Shown: positions 35,671 to 44,402 of the stretch, in pieces
How positions within the stretch are numbered: the first letter of the stretch is position 1
How the letters are laid out: every line of letters starts with the position of its first letter
Assembly (NCBI GenBank): GCA_024742695.1
Contig: JANSXY010000027.1
Location: 1-45,710 of the forward strand
Origin: Paracoccaceae bacterium
Lineage (GTDB): Bacteria; Pseudomonadota; Alphaproteobacteria; Rhodobacterales; Rhodobacteraceae
Length of the DNA: 45,710 nt
Reading direction: 5' to 3'
Program-made: the position numbers and the translations under genes
Notes under the pieces: generated by a model
Seen by the model: only the letters and a program-made list of their open reading frames with translations
Databases searched by the model: none
Told to the model about the DNA's origin: nothing

Positions 35671-35991
35671 CTATTCCTTTTCCATCGTGCACTGAAGCGG
35701 ATGCTGGTGCCGGCGCGAGAAATCCATCACCTGCGCCACCTTGGTCTCGGCCACCTCGAAGGAAAACACGCCGACGACCGCGACGCCCTTCTTGTGCACC
35801 GTCAGCATGATCTCGAAGGCTTGCGAATGGTTCATGCCGAAGAACCGCTCCAGAACATGCACGACGAATTCCATCGGCGTGTAATCATCGTTCAGAAGCA
35901 GCACCTTGTAGAGCGGCGGGCGCTGCGTCTTGGTCCGGGTCTTGGTGACGACCGAGGTTTCGCCGTCCCGGTCATCGTCCTGGTCTGACAT
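35671..35991 (-). CDS. clpS: ATP-dependent Clp protease adaptor ClpS
   Basis: A 106-residue ClpS that delivers N-degron substrates to ClpAP. After a disordered, acidic N-tail, the core [19 protein letters not shown] (split over about 27-45) and [17 protein letters not shown] match the family; N36, D37 and D38 form the N-end residue pocket. ATG 35991 (MSDQDDD) was preferred to ATG 36006 on length. No clpA lies downstream in the window. Confidence 0.95.
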   Translation of the reverse strand: MSDQDDDRDGETSVVTKTRTKTQRPPLYKVLLLNDDYTPMEFVVHVLERFFGMNHSQAFEIMLTVHKKGVAVVGVFSFEVAETKVAQVMDFSRRHQHPLQCTMEKE

Positions 35992-36053
35992 GATCAAGGG
36001 CCGCATCGGCAAGGCGAACTCCGGGGATTCGGGGGCTAGGCTGGCAGGGGCAC

Positions 36054-36081
36054 AATATAAAACCTCCGCCCGCGCTGAAAA
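36054..36081 (-). promoter_or_regulatory. possible clpS promoter
   Basis: On the minus strand TTTTCA (36081-36076), a 16-bp spacer and TATATT (36059-36054) give a plausible promoter, with a leader of about 55 nt to clpS. It lies in the divergent region with the HAD gene. Confidence 0.4.
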
Positions 36082-36144
36082 GGCCTCGATCGCGTGGATT
36101 GAACACACCCCGTCACCGGTGCAGAAAAGAGCCGGAGGATTGCC

Positions 36145-36855
36145 ATGCCGAACACAGCCCGACTTGCCGCGATCGGCTTCGACGCCGACGACACGCTGTG
36201 GCACAACGAACGCTTCTTCCGTCTGACGCAGGAACGCTTCCTGGCGCTCCTGGCGGACCATGCCGAACCCGACCATCTCGCCGACCGGCTGCTGGCGGCG
36301 GAACGACGGAACCTTGGCCACTACGGCTTCGGCATCAAGGGTTTCGTGCTGTCGATGATCGAGACGGCCGTCGAGGTGACCGAGGACAGGGTACCCGGCG
36401 GGGTGATCCACGAGATCCTGTCGGCCGGGCGCGAGATGCTGGAGCACCCGATCGAGCTTCTGCCCCATGCCCGCGCCGCGGTCGAGGCGCTGGCGGGGCG
36501 CTACCGGCTGGTGCTGATCACCAAGGGCGACCTGCTGGACCAGGAACGCAAGCTGGCGCAGTCGGGGCTGGGCGACCTGTTCGACGCGGTCGCGATCGTG
36601 TCGCAGAAAACCGCGCGCACCTATACCGAGACATTCGCCCGCGAGGGCGTCACGGCCGAACGCGCGGCGATGGTCGGCAACTCGCTGAAATCCGATGTGA
36701 TTCCGGCGCTCGAGGCCGGCGCATGGGCGGTGCATGTCCCGCACGAGGTGACCTGGGAACTGGAACGCGCCGACCGCCCAGAGGGCCATCCGCGCTTCGC
36801 CGAGATGCCGGACCTTTCGGGTTTCGCGGACTGGGTCGAATCGCTGTCGGCCTGA
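36145..36855 (+). CDS. HAD-family hydrolase
   Basis: A 236-residue haloacid-dehalogenase-fold phosphatase. Motif I is GFDADDTLW (nucleophile D13, D15), motif II is LVLITKGD, and the third and fourth motifs are around QKTARTY and [11 protein letters not shown] helical cap (about 20-95) marks it as a class C1 HAD. Family members dephosphorylate small phosphoesters; the substrate is unknown. ATG 36145 follows AGCCGGAGG. Confidence 0.88.
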   Translation: MPNTARLAAIGFDADDTLWHNERFFRLTQERFLALLADHAEPDHLADRLLAAERRNLGHYGFGIKGFVLSMIETAVEVTEDRVPGGVIHEILSAGREMLEHPIELLPHARAAVEALAGRYRLVLITKGDLLDQERKLAQSGLGDLFDAVAIVSQKTARTYTETFAREGVTAERAAMVGNSLKSDVIPALEAGAWAVHVPHEVTWELERADRPEGHPRFAEMPDLSGFADWVESLSA

Positions 36856-36857
36856 CA

Positions 36858-36898
36858 CCAGATATTGTGGCGGAGGCCTGGCTGCGGCCCATATCTGG
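36858..36898 (+). repeat. 8-bp inverted repeat downstream of the HAD gene
   Basis: CCAGATAT (36858-36865) and ATATCTGG (36891-36898) enclose 25 bases with a further GGCC pairing. It begins 2 nt after the HAD stop. It may be a terminator stem or an operator for the next gene. Between it and 37047 lies an AT-richer stretch (36937-36958) that could hold the promoter of the carboxypeptidase gene. Confidence 0.4.
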
Positions 36899-37046
36899 AC
36901 CGGGCGCTGCAAGTTGTCGCAGGAGAGCCGCCAAAGTCTTTGAAAATAAGGTGTTTTCCGCCGACCATGGCTGTGCTAGCCTTGGAGCAACAACAAGGTC
37001 CGGCCGGCAAGAGCCGCGACCACGAGGCAGAAAAAGGGTTGAAACC

Positions 37047-38687
37047 GTGACCACCGGTGTCTTGCGGCGTGGCCGTTCCGTTTTTTCCATCCTCCTCGTC
37101 GTGGCGATCCTGCTTTGGGCAGCCGCCGTTCGGGCCGCCCCCTTCGCCTCGTTCGTGATCGACGCGCGCACCGGCGAGGTGCTGCATGCCGAGAACGCCG
37201 ACACCCGCCTGCATCCCGCCTCGCTGACCAAGATGATGACCCTCTACCTCGCCTTCGAGGCGGTGGAGCGCGGCGAGATCACGCTTGACACGATGGTCAC
37301 GATCTCGCGCCACGCCGCGGCGGAACCGCCCTCCAAGCTTGGCCTGCGCGCAGGTCAGAAGATCGCGCTGCGCCACCTCATCCGGGCCGCCGCGATCAAG
37401 TCGGCCAACGACGCGGCCACCGCGATCGGCGAGGCGATCGAGGGTTCCGAGGCCGCCTTCGCGCGGCGGATGAACCGCACCGCCAAGGCGATGGGCATGG
37501 ACCGGACGAATTTCAAGAACGCGCACGGCCTGACCGAAGCGGGCCATCTGTCGACCGCGCGCGACATGGCGACGCTGGGCCGGCACGTGTTCTACGACTA
37601 CCCGGAGTACTACAACCTGTTCTCGCGCATCACCGCGGATGCGAAGGTCGCGCAGGTCCGCAACACCAACCGGCGGTTCCTGAATGCCTACGAGGGCGCG
37701 GACGGGATCAAGACCGGCTACACCTCGGCCGCCGGGTTCAATCTCGTCGCCTCGGCCCAGCGCGGGCAGGAGCGGATCATCGGCGTGGTGTTCGGCGGCA
37801 AGTCGACGGTCTGGCGCAACGAAAAGATGGCCGAACTGCTGGACCTGGGGTTTCGCAAGGCGCCCAGCCGCGTCGCGGTGCTGAAGCCCGAGCGTCCGCC
37901 CTACCAGCCGGGCGGTGGCGGCGGCGTCGCGCGGGCCAGCGGCGCGGTGATGACCAGCCTGCGTCCGCAGCCGCGCCCCGACGGCCCGGCAGCGCCGGAG
38001 CCGGTGGCCATCGCCCTGAACGATGCGATCGCGGCCGCAGTGGCGGAAGCGCACGGCACCGGCGTACCGGCGCCGGCCGAACCGGAGGCCCCCGCACGGG
38101 TCGAGGTCGTGCTGGCCAGCGCCGCCGCACCCCGGCCCGAACCGCGGCCGGACACGGCGACCGCACCGGAGATCGAGATTGCCGGCGCCGGCGAGACACC
38201 GTCACCCGAGGTCGTGCGCCCGGACGTCGCGGCGGGCGACGGCCCGATCTTCCTTCCGCAAAGCGAACCGCAGCCCGAAACGCTGAAACTGGCCGGCGCG
38301 CTTGAATCGCTGGCCCCCGCCGGCACAACGACCGCGGCCCCCGCGGCCCCGCCGCAACGGCAGGCCTCGATCGTGCTGGCCTCGGTCGAACCGGCGGCGA
38401 CGGCCCAGGCCGAGGCGCCGCGCGAAGTGGTCAGCCGCGTCTCGACCTCGGGTGGGCGGCATTTCGGCATACATCTCGGCCGCGAAGGCACGCGCGATGC
38501 CGCCGAACGCAAGCTTCTGCGTGCCGCCCTGTCCGAGATCGACATGTTGTCGGAGGCGCTGCGCAAGGTGGTTCGGCGCGACACGGGCTTCGACGCGAAC
38601 TTCGTCGGCATGACGGAGATCGGGGCGCAGCGTGCCTGCGAACGCCTGACCGCGCGCGGCGAAGCCTGCAGCGTGATCGCGCCCTGA
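37047..38687 (+). CDS. D-alanyl-D-alanine carboxypeptidase with long linker and C-terminal SPOR-like domain
   Basis: A 546-residue periplasmic penicillin-binding protein (DacA/S11 type) that trims pentapeptide stems. Signal peptide about 1-31. Catalytic motifs: SLTK (59-62), SAN (119-121) and KTG (222-224). From about 285 to 465 there is a Pro/Ala/Glu-rich low-complexity linker, then a folded-looking C-terminal region (about 466-546; GGRHFGIHLG to ACERLTARGEACSVIAP) resembling a SPOR peptidoglycan-binding domain. GTG 37047 was chosen because it starts a clean signal peptide after AAAAAGGG; the open frame extends much further upstream only by chance. Confidence 0.88.
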   Translation: MTTGVLRRGRSVFSILLVVAILLWAAAVRAAPFASFVIDARTGEVLHAENADTRLHPASLTKMMTLYLAFEAVERGEITLDTMVTISRHAAAEPPSKLGLRAGQKIALRHLIRAAAIKSANDAATAIGEAIEGSEAAFARRMNRTAKAMGMDRTNFKNAHGLTEAGHLSTARDMATLGRHVFYDYPEYYNLFSRITADAKVAQVRNTNRRFLNAYEGADGIKTGYTSAAGFNLVASAQRGQERIIGVVFGGKSTVWRNEKMAELLDLGFRKAPSRVAVLKPERPPYQPGGGGGVARASGAVMTSLRPQPRPDGPAAPEPVAIALNDAIAAAVAEAHGTGVPAPAEPEAPARVEVVLASAAAPRPEPRPDTATAPEIEIAGAGETPSPEVVRPDVAAGDGPIFLPQSEPQPETLKLAGALESLAPAGTTTAAPAAPPQRQASIVLASVEPAATAQAEAPREVVSRVSTSGGRHFGIHLGREGTRDAAERKLLRAALSEIDMLSEALRKVVRRDTGFDANFVGMTEIGAQRACERLTARGEACSVIAP

Positions 38688-38711
38688 GACGTTCGACCGG
38701 CCGTTCAGGGC
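38681..38711. terminator. inverted repeat built from the two convergent stop regions
   Basis: GCCCTGA (38681-38687) pairs with TCAGGGC (38705-38711) across 17 bases. Each arm contains the stop codon of one of the two convergent genes (the carboxypeptidase gene and ccoS). It could form a shared terminator stem. Confidence 0.35.
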
Positions 38712-38863
38712 TTGGGGTGATCGTCCCAGTCGTCGGACAGGATGCGCCGGGCATCGCCCTCGGGATCGTCGTACTGCTTGCCCCTGAGCGACCAGAAGAA
38801 CGCCGCCAGGCCGATTCCGCCAAGGAACAGGGACACCGGGATCAGGAAGGCCAGAACTTCCAT
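38705..38863 (-). CDS. ccoS: cbb3 oxidase maturation protein CcoS
   Basis: A 52-residue membrane protein. A single hydrophobic helix (VLAFLIPVSLFLGGIGLAAFFWSL) is followed by the CcoS motif RGKQYDDPEGDARRIL and an acidic tail. CcoS is required for putting heme and copper into the CcoN subunit. It lies 4 nt after the ccoI stop, as last gene of ccoGHIS. Confidence 0.92.
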   Translation of the reverse strand: MEVLAFLIPVSLFLGGIGLAAFFWSLRGKQYDDPEGDARRILSDDWDDHPKP

Positions 38864-38867
38864 TCCG

Positions 38868-41060
38868 TCACCGCCTGAGCCTGAGGGCGTTCAGCGTCAC
38901 CGTGATCGACGACGACGACATCGCCAGCGCCGCGATCAACGGGGTGCACAGCCCGACCACGGCCAGCGGCACGGCGATCAGGTTGTAGACATTGGAAATC
39001 CCGATGTTCTCGCGGATCCTGCGGATCGCCCGGCGCGAGGTTTCCACCGTTTCGGCCACGGGCGTCAGCGTACCGCCCATCAGCACGATGTCGGAGGCGG
39101 TGCGCGCCGCGTCGAGCGCGGTGGCCGGCGAGATCGACACATGCGCACCGGCCAGCGCAGCGGTATCGTTCAGCCCGTCGCCGACCATCAGTACCTTGCG
39201 GCCCTCGGCCGTCAGCCGCGCGACACGGTCGGCCTTTTCCGCCGGCAGAACGCCCGCGCGCCAGTGTTCGATCCCCAGGCGCTGCGCCAGCGCGGCAACC
39301 GGCGCCTCGGCATCGCCGGACAGCAGTTCCACCCGAAGCCCGCGCGCGACAAGCGCCTGCACGGTCTCGGCCGCGCCGTCGCGCAGGCGGTCGGCGAAGG
39401 TGAACTCGCGCGGCGGTTCCTGGCCGATGCGCAGCCAGGCGGCGGTGTCCGCGCCGGCCTCGGCGCCGACCCAGGCGGCGCGGCCGAACCGCACGGACCG
39501 CTCGCCGCAGCGGCCTTCCACGCCGTATCCCGGCACTTCGCGCAACCCGGTGACCGCGGCGGGGCCGATGCCCATGGACGTTGCCGCCTCGGCCAGCGCG
39601 CGCGCCAGCGGATGTGACGATCCGGCGGCCAGCGCCAGCGCCACGGCGACCGTCTCGCGCGGATGCTCGCCAAGGTTGGTGGGCTCCGGCCGGCCCTCTG
39701 TCAGCGTGCCGGTCTTGTCGAACACCACCGTGTCGACCTCGGCCAGACGTTCAAGCGCGGTGCCGTCCTTGATCAGCACGCCCCGCCGGAACAGCCGGCC
39801 GGAGGCCGCCGTCATCACCGCCGGCACGGCCAGGCCCAGCGCGCAGGGGCAGGTGATGATCAGCACCGCCGCGGCGATATTGGTGGCCTGCCGCATGTCG
39901 CCGGCATAAAGCATCCAGCCCGCCCAGCTGAGCCCGGCGAGGATATGGACGCCCGGCGCGTAGTATTTCACGATCCGGTCGGCGATCGAGGTGTAGCGCC
40001 CGCGCCCGGCCTCGGCCACCGCCACGAGGTCGGCCATCCGGTGCAGCGAGGAATCGCGCCCCGCCGCGGTCACCCGCAGCACCAGGGGGCCGGTCAGATT
40101 CATCTCGCCCGCGGCCAGCGCCGTGCCCGGCCCGGCGAAGGCGGGCAGGCTTTCGCCGGTCAGAAGCCCGCGGTCGATCTCGCTCGTGCCGTCCTCCACC
40201 ACGCCATCGGCCGGCACCCGCGCGCCGGGCAGCACCCGCACAAGATCGCCAACGGCCAGTTCGGCCACCGGCACCACGGCCTCGCCCGCCCCGGTCAGCC
40301 TGAGCGCGCGCGGCACTTCCAGCGCCGCCAGTTCCTGCGCCGCGGATCGCGCGACGGCGCGGGTACGATGATCGAGGAACCGCCCGATCAACAGGAAGAA
40401 GGTCAGCGCCACGGCGGCATCGAAATAGGCGTGTTCGCCCGAGTTCCACGTCTCGTAAAGCGAGGTGCCGGCCGCCAGCAGGATCGCCAGCGAGATCGGA
40501 GCATCCATGTTGAGCTGCCCCGCCCGGAACCCGGCCAGGGCGGAGCGGAAGAACGGCTGCGCGGCGAACGCGATGGTCGGCAAGGCGATGGCCGCCGAAA
40601 TCCAGTGGAACAGGTCGCGCGTCGCGTCCTGCGCGCCCGACCAGACGGCGATCGACAGGAGCATCACGTTCATCATCGCGAAGCCCGCCACGCCCATCCG
40701 CATCATCAGGTCGCGGCCGGTCGTGTCGGTGCCGCTGGCCCGCAACATACCGGAGTCCAGCTCGTGCGCGGTGTAGCCCAGGCGCGCGACCTCGGGGATC
40801 AGATCGGCCGCGGTCACGCCCGGCGCCGCCTCGACGCTGATGCGCTTCAGCGTCAGGTTCACGCGGGCGGAACGAACCTGCGGCAGTTTCTCCAGCCCCT
40901 TTTCCAGCGTCGAGATGCACAGCGCGCAATGCGCGCCGGGCACCGAAAGAAGCACCGGCGCGGAGTCGTCGGCCCGCGCGGCGGCCGCGACATCGGCCGC
41001 CGCGGGGGCGACGGCGCAGGCCGGGCAGGCCGAGACCGAGGGAGTTACGGTGCCGTCCAA
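38868..41060 (-). CDS. ccoI: copper-exporting P-type ATPase CcoI/FixI
   Basis: A 730-residue P1B-type ATPase that moves copper across the inner membrane for cbb3 oxidase assembly. The N-terminus has CPAC (12-15) and a heavy-metal domain with CALC (45-48). The membrane motif is CPC (404-406), the phosphorylation site is DKTGT (from D448), with TGES (301-304) and GDGLNDTAAL. The length and the order ccoG-H-I-S match the family. It lies 4 nt after ccoH. Confidence 0.95.
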   Translation of the reverse strand: MDGTVTPSVSACPACAVAPAAADVAAAARADDSAPVLLSVPGAHCALCISTLEKGLEKLPQVRSARVNLTLKRISVEAAPGVTAADLIPEVARLGYTAHELDSGMLRASGTDTTGRDLMMRMGVAGFAMMNVMLLSIAVWSGAQDATRDLFHWISAAIALPTIAFAAQPFFRSALAGFRAGQLNMDAPISLAILLAAGTSLYETWNSGEHAYFDAAVALTFFLLIGRFLDHRTRAVARSAAQELAALEVPRALRLTGAGEAVVPVAELAVGDLVRVLPGARVPADGVVEDGTSEIDRGLLTGESLPAFAGPGTALAAGEMNLTGPLVLRVTAAGRDSSLHRMADLVAVAEAGRGRYTSIADRIVKYYAPGVHILAGLSWAGWMLYAGDMRQATNIAAAVLIITCPCALGLAVPAVMTAASGRLFRRGVLIKDGTALERLAEVDTVVFDKTGTLTEGRPEPTNLGEHPRETVAVALALAAGSSHPLARALAEAATSMGIGPAAVTGLREVPGYGVEGRCGERSVRFGRAAWVGAEAGADTAAWLRIGQEPPREFTFADRLRDGAAETVQALVARGLRVELLSGDAEAPVAALAQRLGIEHWRAGVLPAEKADRVARLTAEGRKVLMVGDGLNDTAALAGAHVSISPATALDAARTASDIVLMGGTLTPVAETVETSRRAIRRIRENIGISNVYNLIAVPLAVVGLCTPLIAALAMSSSSITVTLNALRLRR

Positions 41061-41064
41061 AAGG

Positions 41065-41520
41065 TCACTCCCGCACGAACAGGTCGATCCGCTGGTGGAA
41101 CCGCGTGCCGTCCTCGGCGAAGGCCTCCAGCTGCATCATCCACTTGCCGTGGCCAAGGCTGGCCGGCGCCTCGTAGACGCTGCCCAGTTGAATGAACTCG
41201 GGCGTGAAATCCTCGCCCCGCGACGTCGTGCGCCCGACCAGGGCGGAGACCTCGGAGACTGGCGCGGGCTGGCCCGCCGCATCACGGAAGTCCAGCAGCA
41301 GGCGACCGTCCTGATAGGTCGCCTCCAGCGTCCAGCCCAGCGCCTCCTGCGCGGCGCGATCGCGATCGAAGCTTTGCGACGCGACGTAGGAGTTCTTGAC
41401 CTCCAGCCCCGGAAACGTGCCGACCGCCTTGTAGGCCATGAAGAAGTTGACGATGAAGATGATGCCGAAAAAGGTCACGGCGATGGCCAGAACCTTGCGG
41501 CCGGTGAGCGGAGCGGTCAT
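41065..41520 (-). CDS. ccoH: cbb3 oxidase assembly protein CcoH/FixH
   Basis: A 151-residue protein with one N-terminal membrane helix (KVLAIAVTFFGIIFIVNFFMAY) and a periplasmic FixH domain including YVASQSFDRDRAAQEALGW (split over about 46-64). FixH stabilises assembly of the CcoNOP complex. It starts 1 nt after the ccoG stop. Confidence 0.93.
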   Translation of the reverse strand: MTAPLTGRKVLAIAVTFFGIIFIVNFFMAYKAVGTFPGLEVKNSYVASQSFDRDRAAQEALGWTLEATYQDGRLLLDFRDAAGQPAPVSEVSALVGRTTSRGEDFTPEFIQLGSVYEAPASLGHGKWMMQLEAFAEDGTRFHQRIDLFVRE

Positions 41521-41521
41521 C

Positions 41522-42955
41522 TCAGTTTTCCTTCCCGTTGAAGACGACGTCGGAGTGGACGCGCGCGGCGCTGTCGAGATCCTGCACCCAGATCCGGATG
41601 TCGGTGTGTTCGCTTTGCGCCGGCACGCTGCCCGGCGGGGCGACGACGTAAAGCCGCTGGGTGCGCGTCTCGTTCGGCGGCACCATGACGAAATTCGCGT
41701 CCGTCCCCTCGAGCGACGATGTGAACTGGAACGGCTGGTCCGAGGTCACGGTGATCTCGAACGGGCGTTCCTCGTGCTGCTTGTTGCGCAGCCGGATCTC
41801 GTAGGTGTTGCGGATCGATCCGTCGGACAGGGTGACGTAGATCGGGTTCCGCACCGGCGTGACGTTCACGTCGATGGGCGAGCGCACGAACAGCGCCACC
41901 ACAAGGCCCACGCCCACCGCGCTCCACAACGCGGTGTAAAGGATCGTGCGCGGCCGGAAGATGTGCTTCCAGATCTGCCGGGGGTGTTCGCCGGCGCGTT
42001 CGAGGCGTTCGTCCTTCAGCGCGAGGTAGTCGATCAGCCCGCGCGGCTTGCCGATCTTCTCCATCACCTCGTCGCAGGCGTCGATGCACAGCGCGCAGGT
42101 GATGCACTCAAGCTGCTGGCCGTCGCGGATGTCGATCCCCATCGGGCAGACGTTGACGCAGGCCATGCAGTCGATGCAGTCGCCCAGCTGCTCGGCGCCC
42201 TCGGCCTTGCGATGCTTGCCGCGCGGTTCGCCCCGCCACTCGCGATAGGCGACCGTGATCGTGTCCTCGTCCATCATCGCGGCCTGGATCCGCGGCCAGG
42301 GGCAGGCGTAGATGCAGATCTGTTCGCGCGCGAAGCCGCCGAACAGGAAGGTCGTCGCGGTCAGCACCCCCATCGTCGTGTAGGCCACCGGATGGGCCTG
42401 CAGCGTCACCAGGTCGCGCAACAGCGTCGGGGCATCGGTGAAGTAGAACACCCAGGCCCCGCCGGTGGCGAGCCCGATCAGAAGCCAGATCGTCCATTTC
42501 GTGATCCGAAGCCGGAACTTTCGCGCGTCCCACTTCTGGTTCCACAAGCGGACGCGGGCGTTGCGATCGCCCTCGACCCAGCGTTCGACAAGCACGAAGA
42601 GATCGGTCCAGACCGTTTGCGGGCAGGCATAGCCGCACCACACCCGCCCCAGCGCCGAGGTGAACAGGAAAAGCCCCAGCCCGGCCATGATCAGAAGCCC
42701 GGCGACGAAGTAGAATTCGTGCGGCCAGATCTCGATCATGAAGAAAAAGAAGCGCCGGTTCGCGAGATCGACCAGCACCGCCTGGTCCGGCATGTCGGGG
42801 CCGCGATCCCAGCGCAGCCAGGGCGTGACGTAGTAGATGCCCAGGGTGATCGCCATGATCACCCATTTGAGGTTGCGGAACGTCCCCTTCACGCGGCGCG
42901 GAAAGACGGGGACGCGCGCGGCATAGAGGCTTTCGGGTTGTTCGGACGGGCTCAC
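41522..42955 (-). CDS. ccoG: cbb3 oxidase accessory protein CcoG/RdxB
   Basis: A 477-residue polyferredoxin-like membrane protein with several membrane helices, membrane-side Cys pairs (WCGYACPQTVW, CIYACPW) and two 4Fe-4S motifs (CIDCMACVNVCPMG and CITCALCIDAC). A periplasmic immunoglobulin-like domain closes the protein. CcoG acts as a cupric reductase delivering Cu(I) to the oxidase. GTG 42955 was chosen because GGAG lies 8 nt upstream and the protein then begins at the usual place. It is the first gene of ccoGHIS behind an FNR box. Confidence 0.94.
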   Translation of the reverse strand: MSPSEQPESLYAARVPVFPRRVKGTFRNLKWVIMAITLGIYYVTPWLRWDRGPDMPDQAVLVDLANRRFFFFMIEIWPHEFYFVAGLLIMAGLGLFLFTSALGRVWCGYACPQTVWTDLFVLVERWVEGDRNARVRLWNQKWDARKFRLRITKWTIWLLIGLATGGAWVFYFTDAPTLLRDLVTLQAHPVAYTTMGVLTATTFLFGGFAREQICIYACPWPRIQAAMMDEDTITVAYREWRGEPRGKHRKAEGAEQLGDCIDCMACVNVCPMGIDIRDGQQLECITCALCIDACDEVMEKIGKPRGLIDYLALKDERLERAGEHPRQIWKHIFRPRTILYTALWSAVGVGLVVALFVRSPIDVNVTPVRNPIYVTLSDGSIRNTYEIRLRNKQHEERPFEITVTSDQPFQFTSSLEGTDANFVMVPPNETRTQRLYVVAPPGSVPAQSEHTDIRIWVQDLDSAARVHSDVVFNGKEN

Positions 42956-42987
42956 GGGATTCTCCGTTGGCGGGCGGTATCGGACCC

Positions 42988-43029
42988 AGATAGCCGGCCC
43001 GCGCGCGGCCGGGCTTTGACATGCGTCAA
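42988..43029 (-). promoter_or_regulatory. FnrL-dependent ccoG promoter
   Basis: TTGAC-ATGC-GTCAA (43016-43029) is a perfect palindromic FNR-type box. Counting 41.5 bp from its centre predicts a start near 42981. A fitting -10 CTATCT (42993-42988) occupies the expected place. This is the standard geometry for activation under low oxygen, which suits cbb3 oxidase maturation genes. Confidence 0.75.
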
Positions 43030-43161
43030 AATGGAGGTCCATGATGCATGAAATGGCACCGGCGCCCCCAGGAAACGCGCGAACAGGACGGGGCGCCGGT
43101 GCTCTGGTCCGGGTATGACCCGAGGCCCGTTCGCATGATGCGCCGATGGCCGGCGGCTGCC

Positions 43162-43175
43162 TTGACTTGGGTCAA
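43162..43175. promoter_or_regulatory. second FNR-type box downstream of ccoP
   Basis: TTGAC-TTGG-GTCAA, another perfect palindrome, centred 146 bp upstream of the first box. No -10 is found at the class II distance on either strand, so its role is unclear. The 340-bp gap 42956-43295 otherwise contains only the ccoG promoter and the ccoP terminator. Confidence 0.6.
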
Positions 43176-43240
43176 CTTGCATCGGGCATTCAGGCTGCGG
43201 CGCGCTGCCGCAGGCGCGCGATGCCGCGGGTCCGCCGAAC

Positions 43241-43266
43241 GGAAAACGGGGGGCCGATGGCCCCCC
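43241..43266 (-). terminator. intrinsic terminator of ccoNOQP
   Basis: On the minus strand ACGGGGGGCC, loop ATC, GGCCCCCCGT form a perfect 10-bp stem followed by TTTT (AAAA at 43241-43244 on the plus strand). It lies 29 nt after the ccoP stop. This is the clearest rho-independent terminator in the window. Confidence 0.85.
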
Positions 43267-43295
43267 GTCCGGGTCGTTCGCGATGGCCGGAGGCG

Positions 43296-44171
43296 CTATT
43301 CGCCGCCGCCCAGTTGGTGCACGTAGACCGCGACCGCGGCGATATCCGATTCCGACAGGCGGCTTTGCCACGGCGGCATCACGCCGTAGCGCGAGTAGGT
43401 CACCGTTTCCGTCAGCGCCGCCACGTCGCCGCCGTAAAGCCAGATCGCGTCGGCAAGGTTCGGCGCGCCCTGGTAGATGTCGCCCGATCCGTCCTCCATG
43501 TGACAGGCCGCGCAATTGTCGAGGTAGACGGTCTCGCCCGCCGCGGCGAGGGTCGCGTCATGCTCCTGCCCCGACAGTTGCAGGACGTACTGCACCACCT
43601 CGTCGATCTGCTGGTCTTCCAGCAGGCCGTCGGCCCCGAAGCGCGGCATCTCCGAGTAGCGCGAGTCGAGGTCTTCCTCGTTGCGGATGCCATGCCGGAT
43701 CGTGGTGTGGATCGATTCGATGTCACCGCCCCACAGCCAGTCGTTGTCGAGCAGGTTCGGGTAGCCCACCGCGCCGGCGGCGCCGGACCCGTGGCACTGC
43801 GCGCACCAGGTGCGGAACACGGCCGCGCCGGCGTTTGCGGCAAAGGCGTTGAGTTCGGTGTCATCGGCGATCGTCGTCAGATCGGCCGCGGCCAGCCGCG
43901 CCTCGATCTCGGCATTGGCCGAGGCGTAGCGCTCGATCTCGGCGGCGACGGCAAGGCGGGTATCGCCGGCGGCCGACTTGCCCAGGATGCCCTGCGTGGC
44001 GGAAGAGACCAGCGGCCAGGCCGGGTAGGCGATCGTGTAGATCACGCCCCAGACGATCGTGGCGTAGAAGGTCCACAGCCACCAGCGCGGCAGCGGCGTG
44101 TTCAGTTCCTCGATCCCGTCCCACTCGTGGCCCGTGGTCTCGTAGGTCTTCTTGACCGGTTGCTTGCTCAT
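43296..44171 (-). CDS. ccoP: cbb3 oxidase diheme cytochrome c subunit CcoP
   Basis: A 291-residue membrane-anchored diheme cytochrome c. An N-terminal helix follows [17 protein letters not shown] (about 27-43). Heme motifs are CAQCH (123-127) and CAACH (220-224), with Met ligands in SEMPRFG and GVMPPW. It passes electrons from cytochrome bc1 donors to CcoO and CcoN. It starts 3 nt after the ccoQ stop with AAGGAGG upstream. Confidence 0.97.
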   Translation of the reverse strand: MSKQPVKKTYETTGHEWDGIEELNTPLPRWWLWTFYATIVWGVIYTIAYPAWPLVSSATQGILGKSAAGDTRLAVAAEIERYASANAEIEARLAAADLTTIADDTELNAFAANAGAAVFRTWCAQCHGSGAAGAVGYPNLLDNDWLWGGDIESIHTTIRHGIRNEEDLDSRYSEMPRFGADGLLEDQQIDEVVQYVLQLSGQEHDATLAAAGETVYLDNCAACHMEDGSGDIYQGAPNLADAIWLYGGDVAALTETVTYSRYGVMPPWQSRLSESDIAAVAVYVHQLGGGE

Positions 44172-44174
44172 TCG

Positions 44175-44390
44175 TCAGGCCTCCTTGGCCGCGCCGGGCG
44201 CGGCGCGACGGGCGGACCCGTCATCGCCGGCCGGCTTGTCTTCGTACCGGAACGGGATGTTCGCGATGTCCTCGTGCACCTTGCGGCTGCCGGGCCGGAA
44301 GGCCCAGACGACCACGCCGAGGAAGAACAGCAGCAGTGCCAGCACCGCCCAGCTGTCCGCGAACTGGCGCAACATGGTGTAGGTTTCCAT
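44175..44390 (-). CDS. ccoQ: cbb3 oxidase small subunit CcoQ
   Basis: A 71-residue protein with one membrane helix (WAVLALLLFFLGVVVWAF) and a charged C-terminus (FRPGSRKVHEDIANIPFR). CcoQ protects or stabilises the oxidase, especially in oxygen. A strong GGGAGGGG site precedes ATG 44390. Confidence 0.94.
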   Translation of the reverse strand: METYTMLRQFADSWAVLALLLFFLGVVVWAFRPGSRKVHEDIANIPFRYEDKPAGDDGSARRAAPGAAKEA

Positions 44391-44402
44391 CGGTCCCCTC
44401 CC

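Noticed and set aside
36099-37046. Upstream extension of the carboxypeptidase frame
   Set aside because: It is out of frame with the HAD gene it covers and Arg-rich; the signal peptide starting at 37047 defines the true start.
36865-37050. 61-codon plus-strand frame before the carboxypeptidase gene
   Set aside because: No ribosome binding site or recognisable motif, and it overlaps the leader and inverted repeat.
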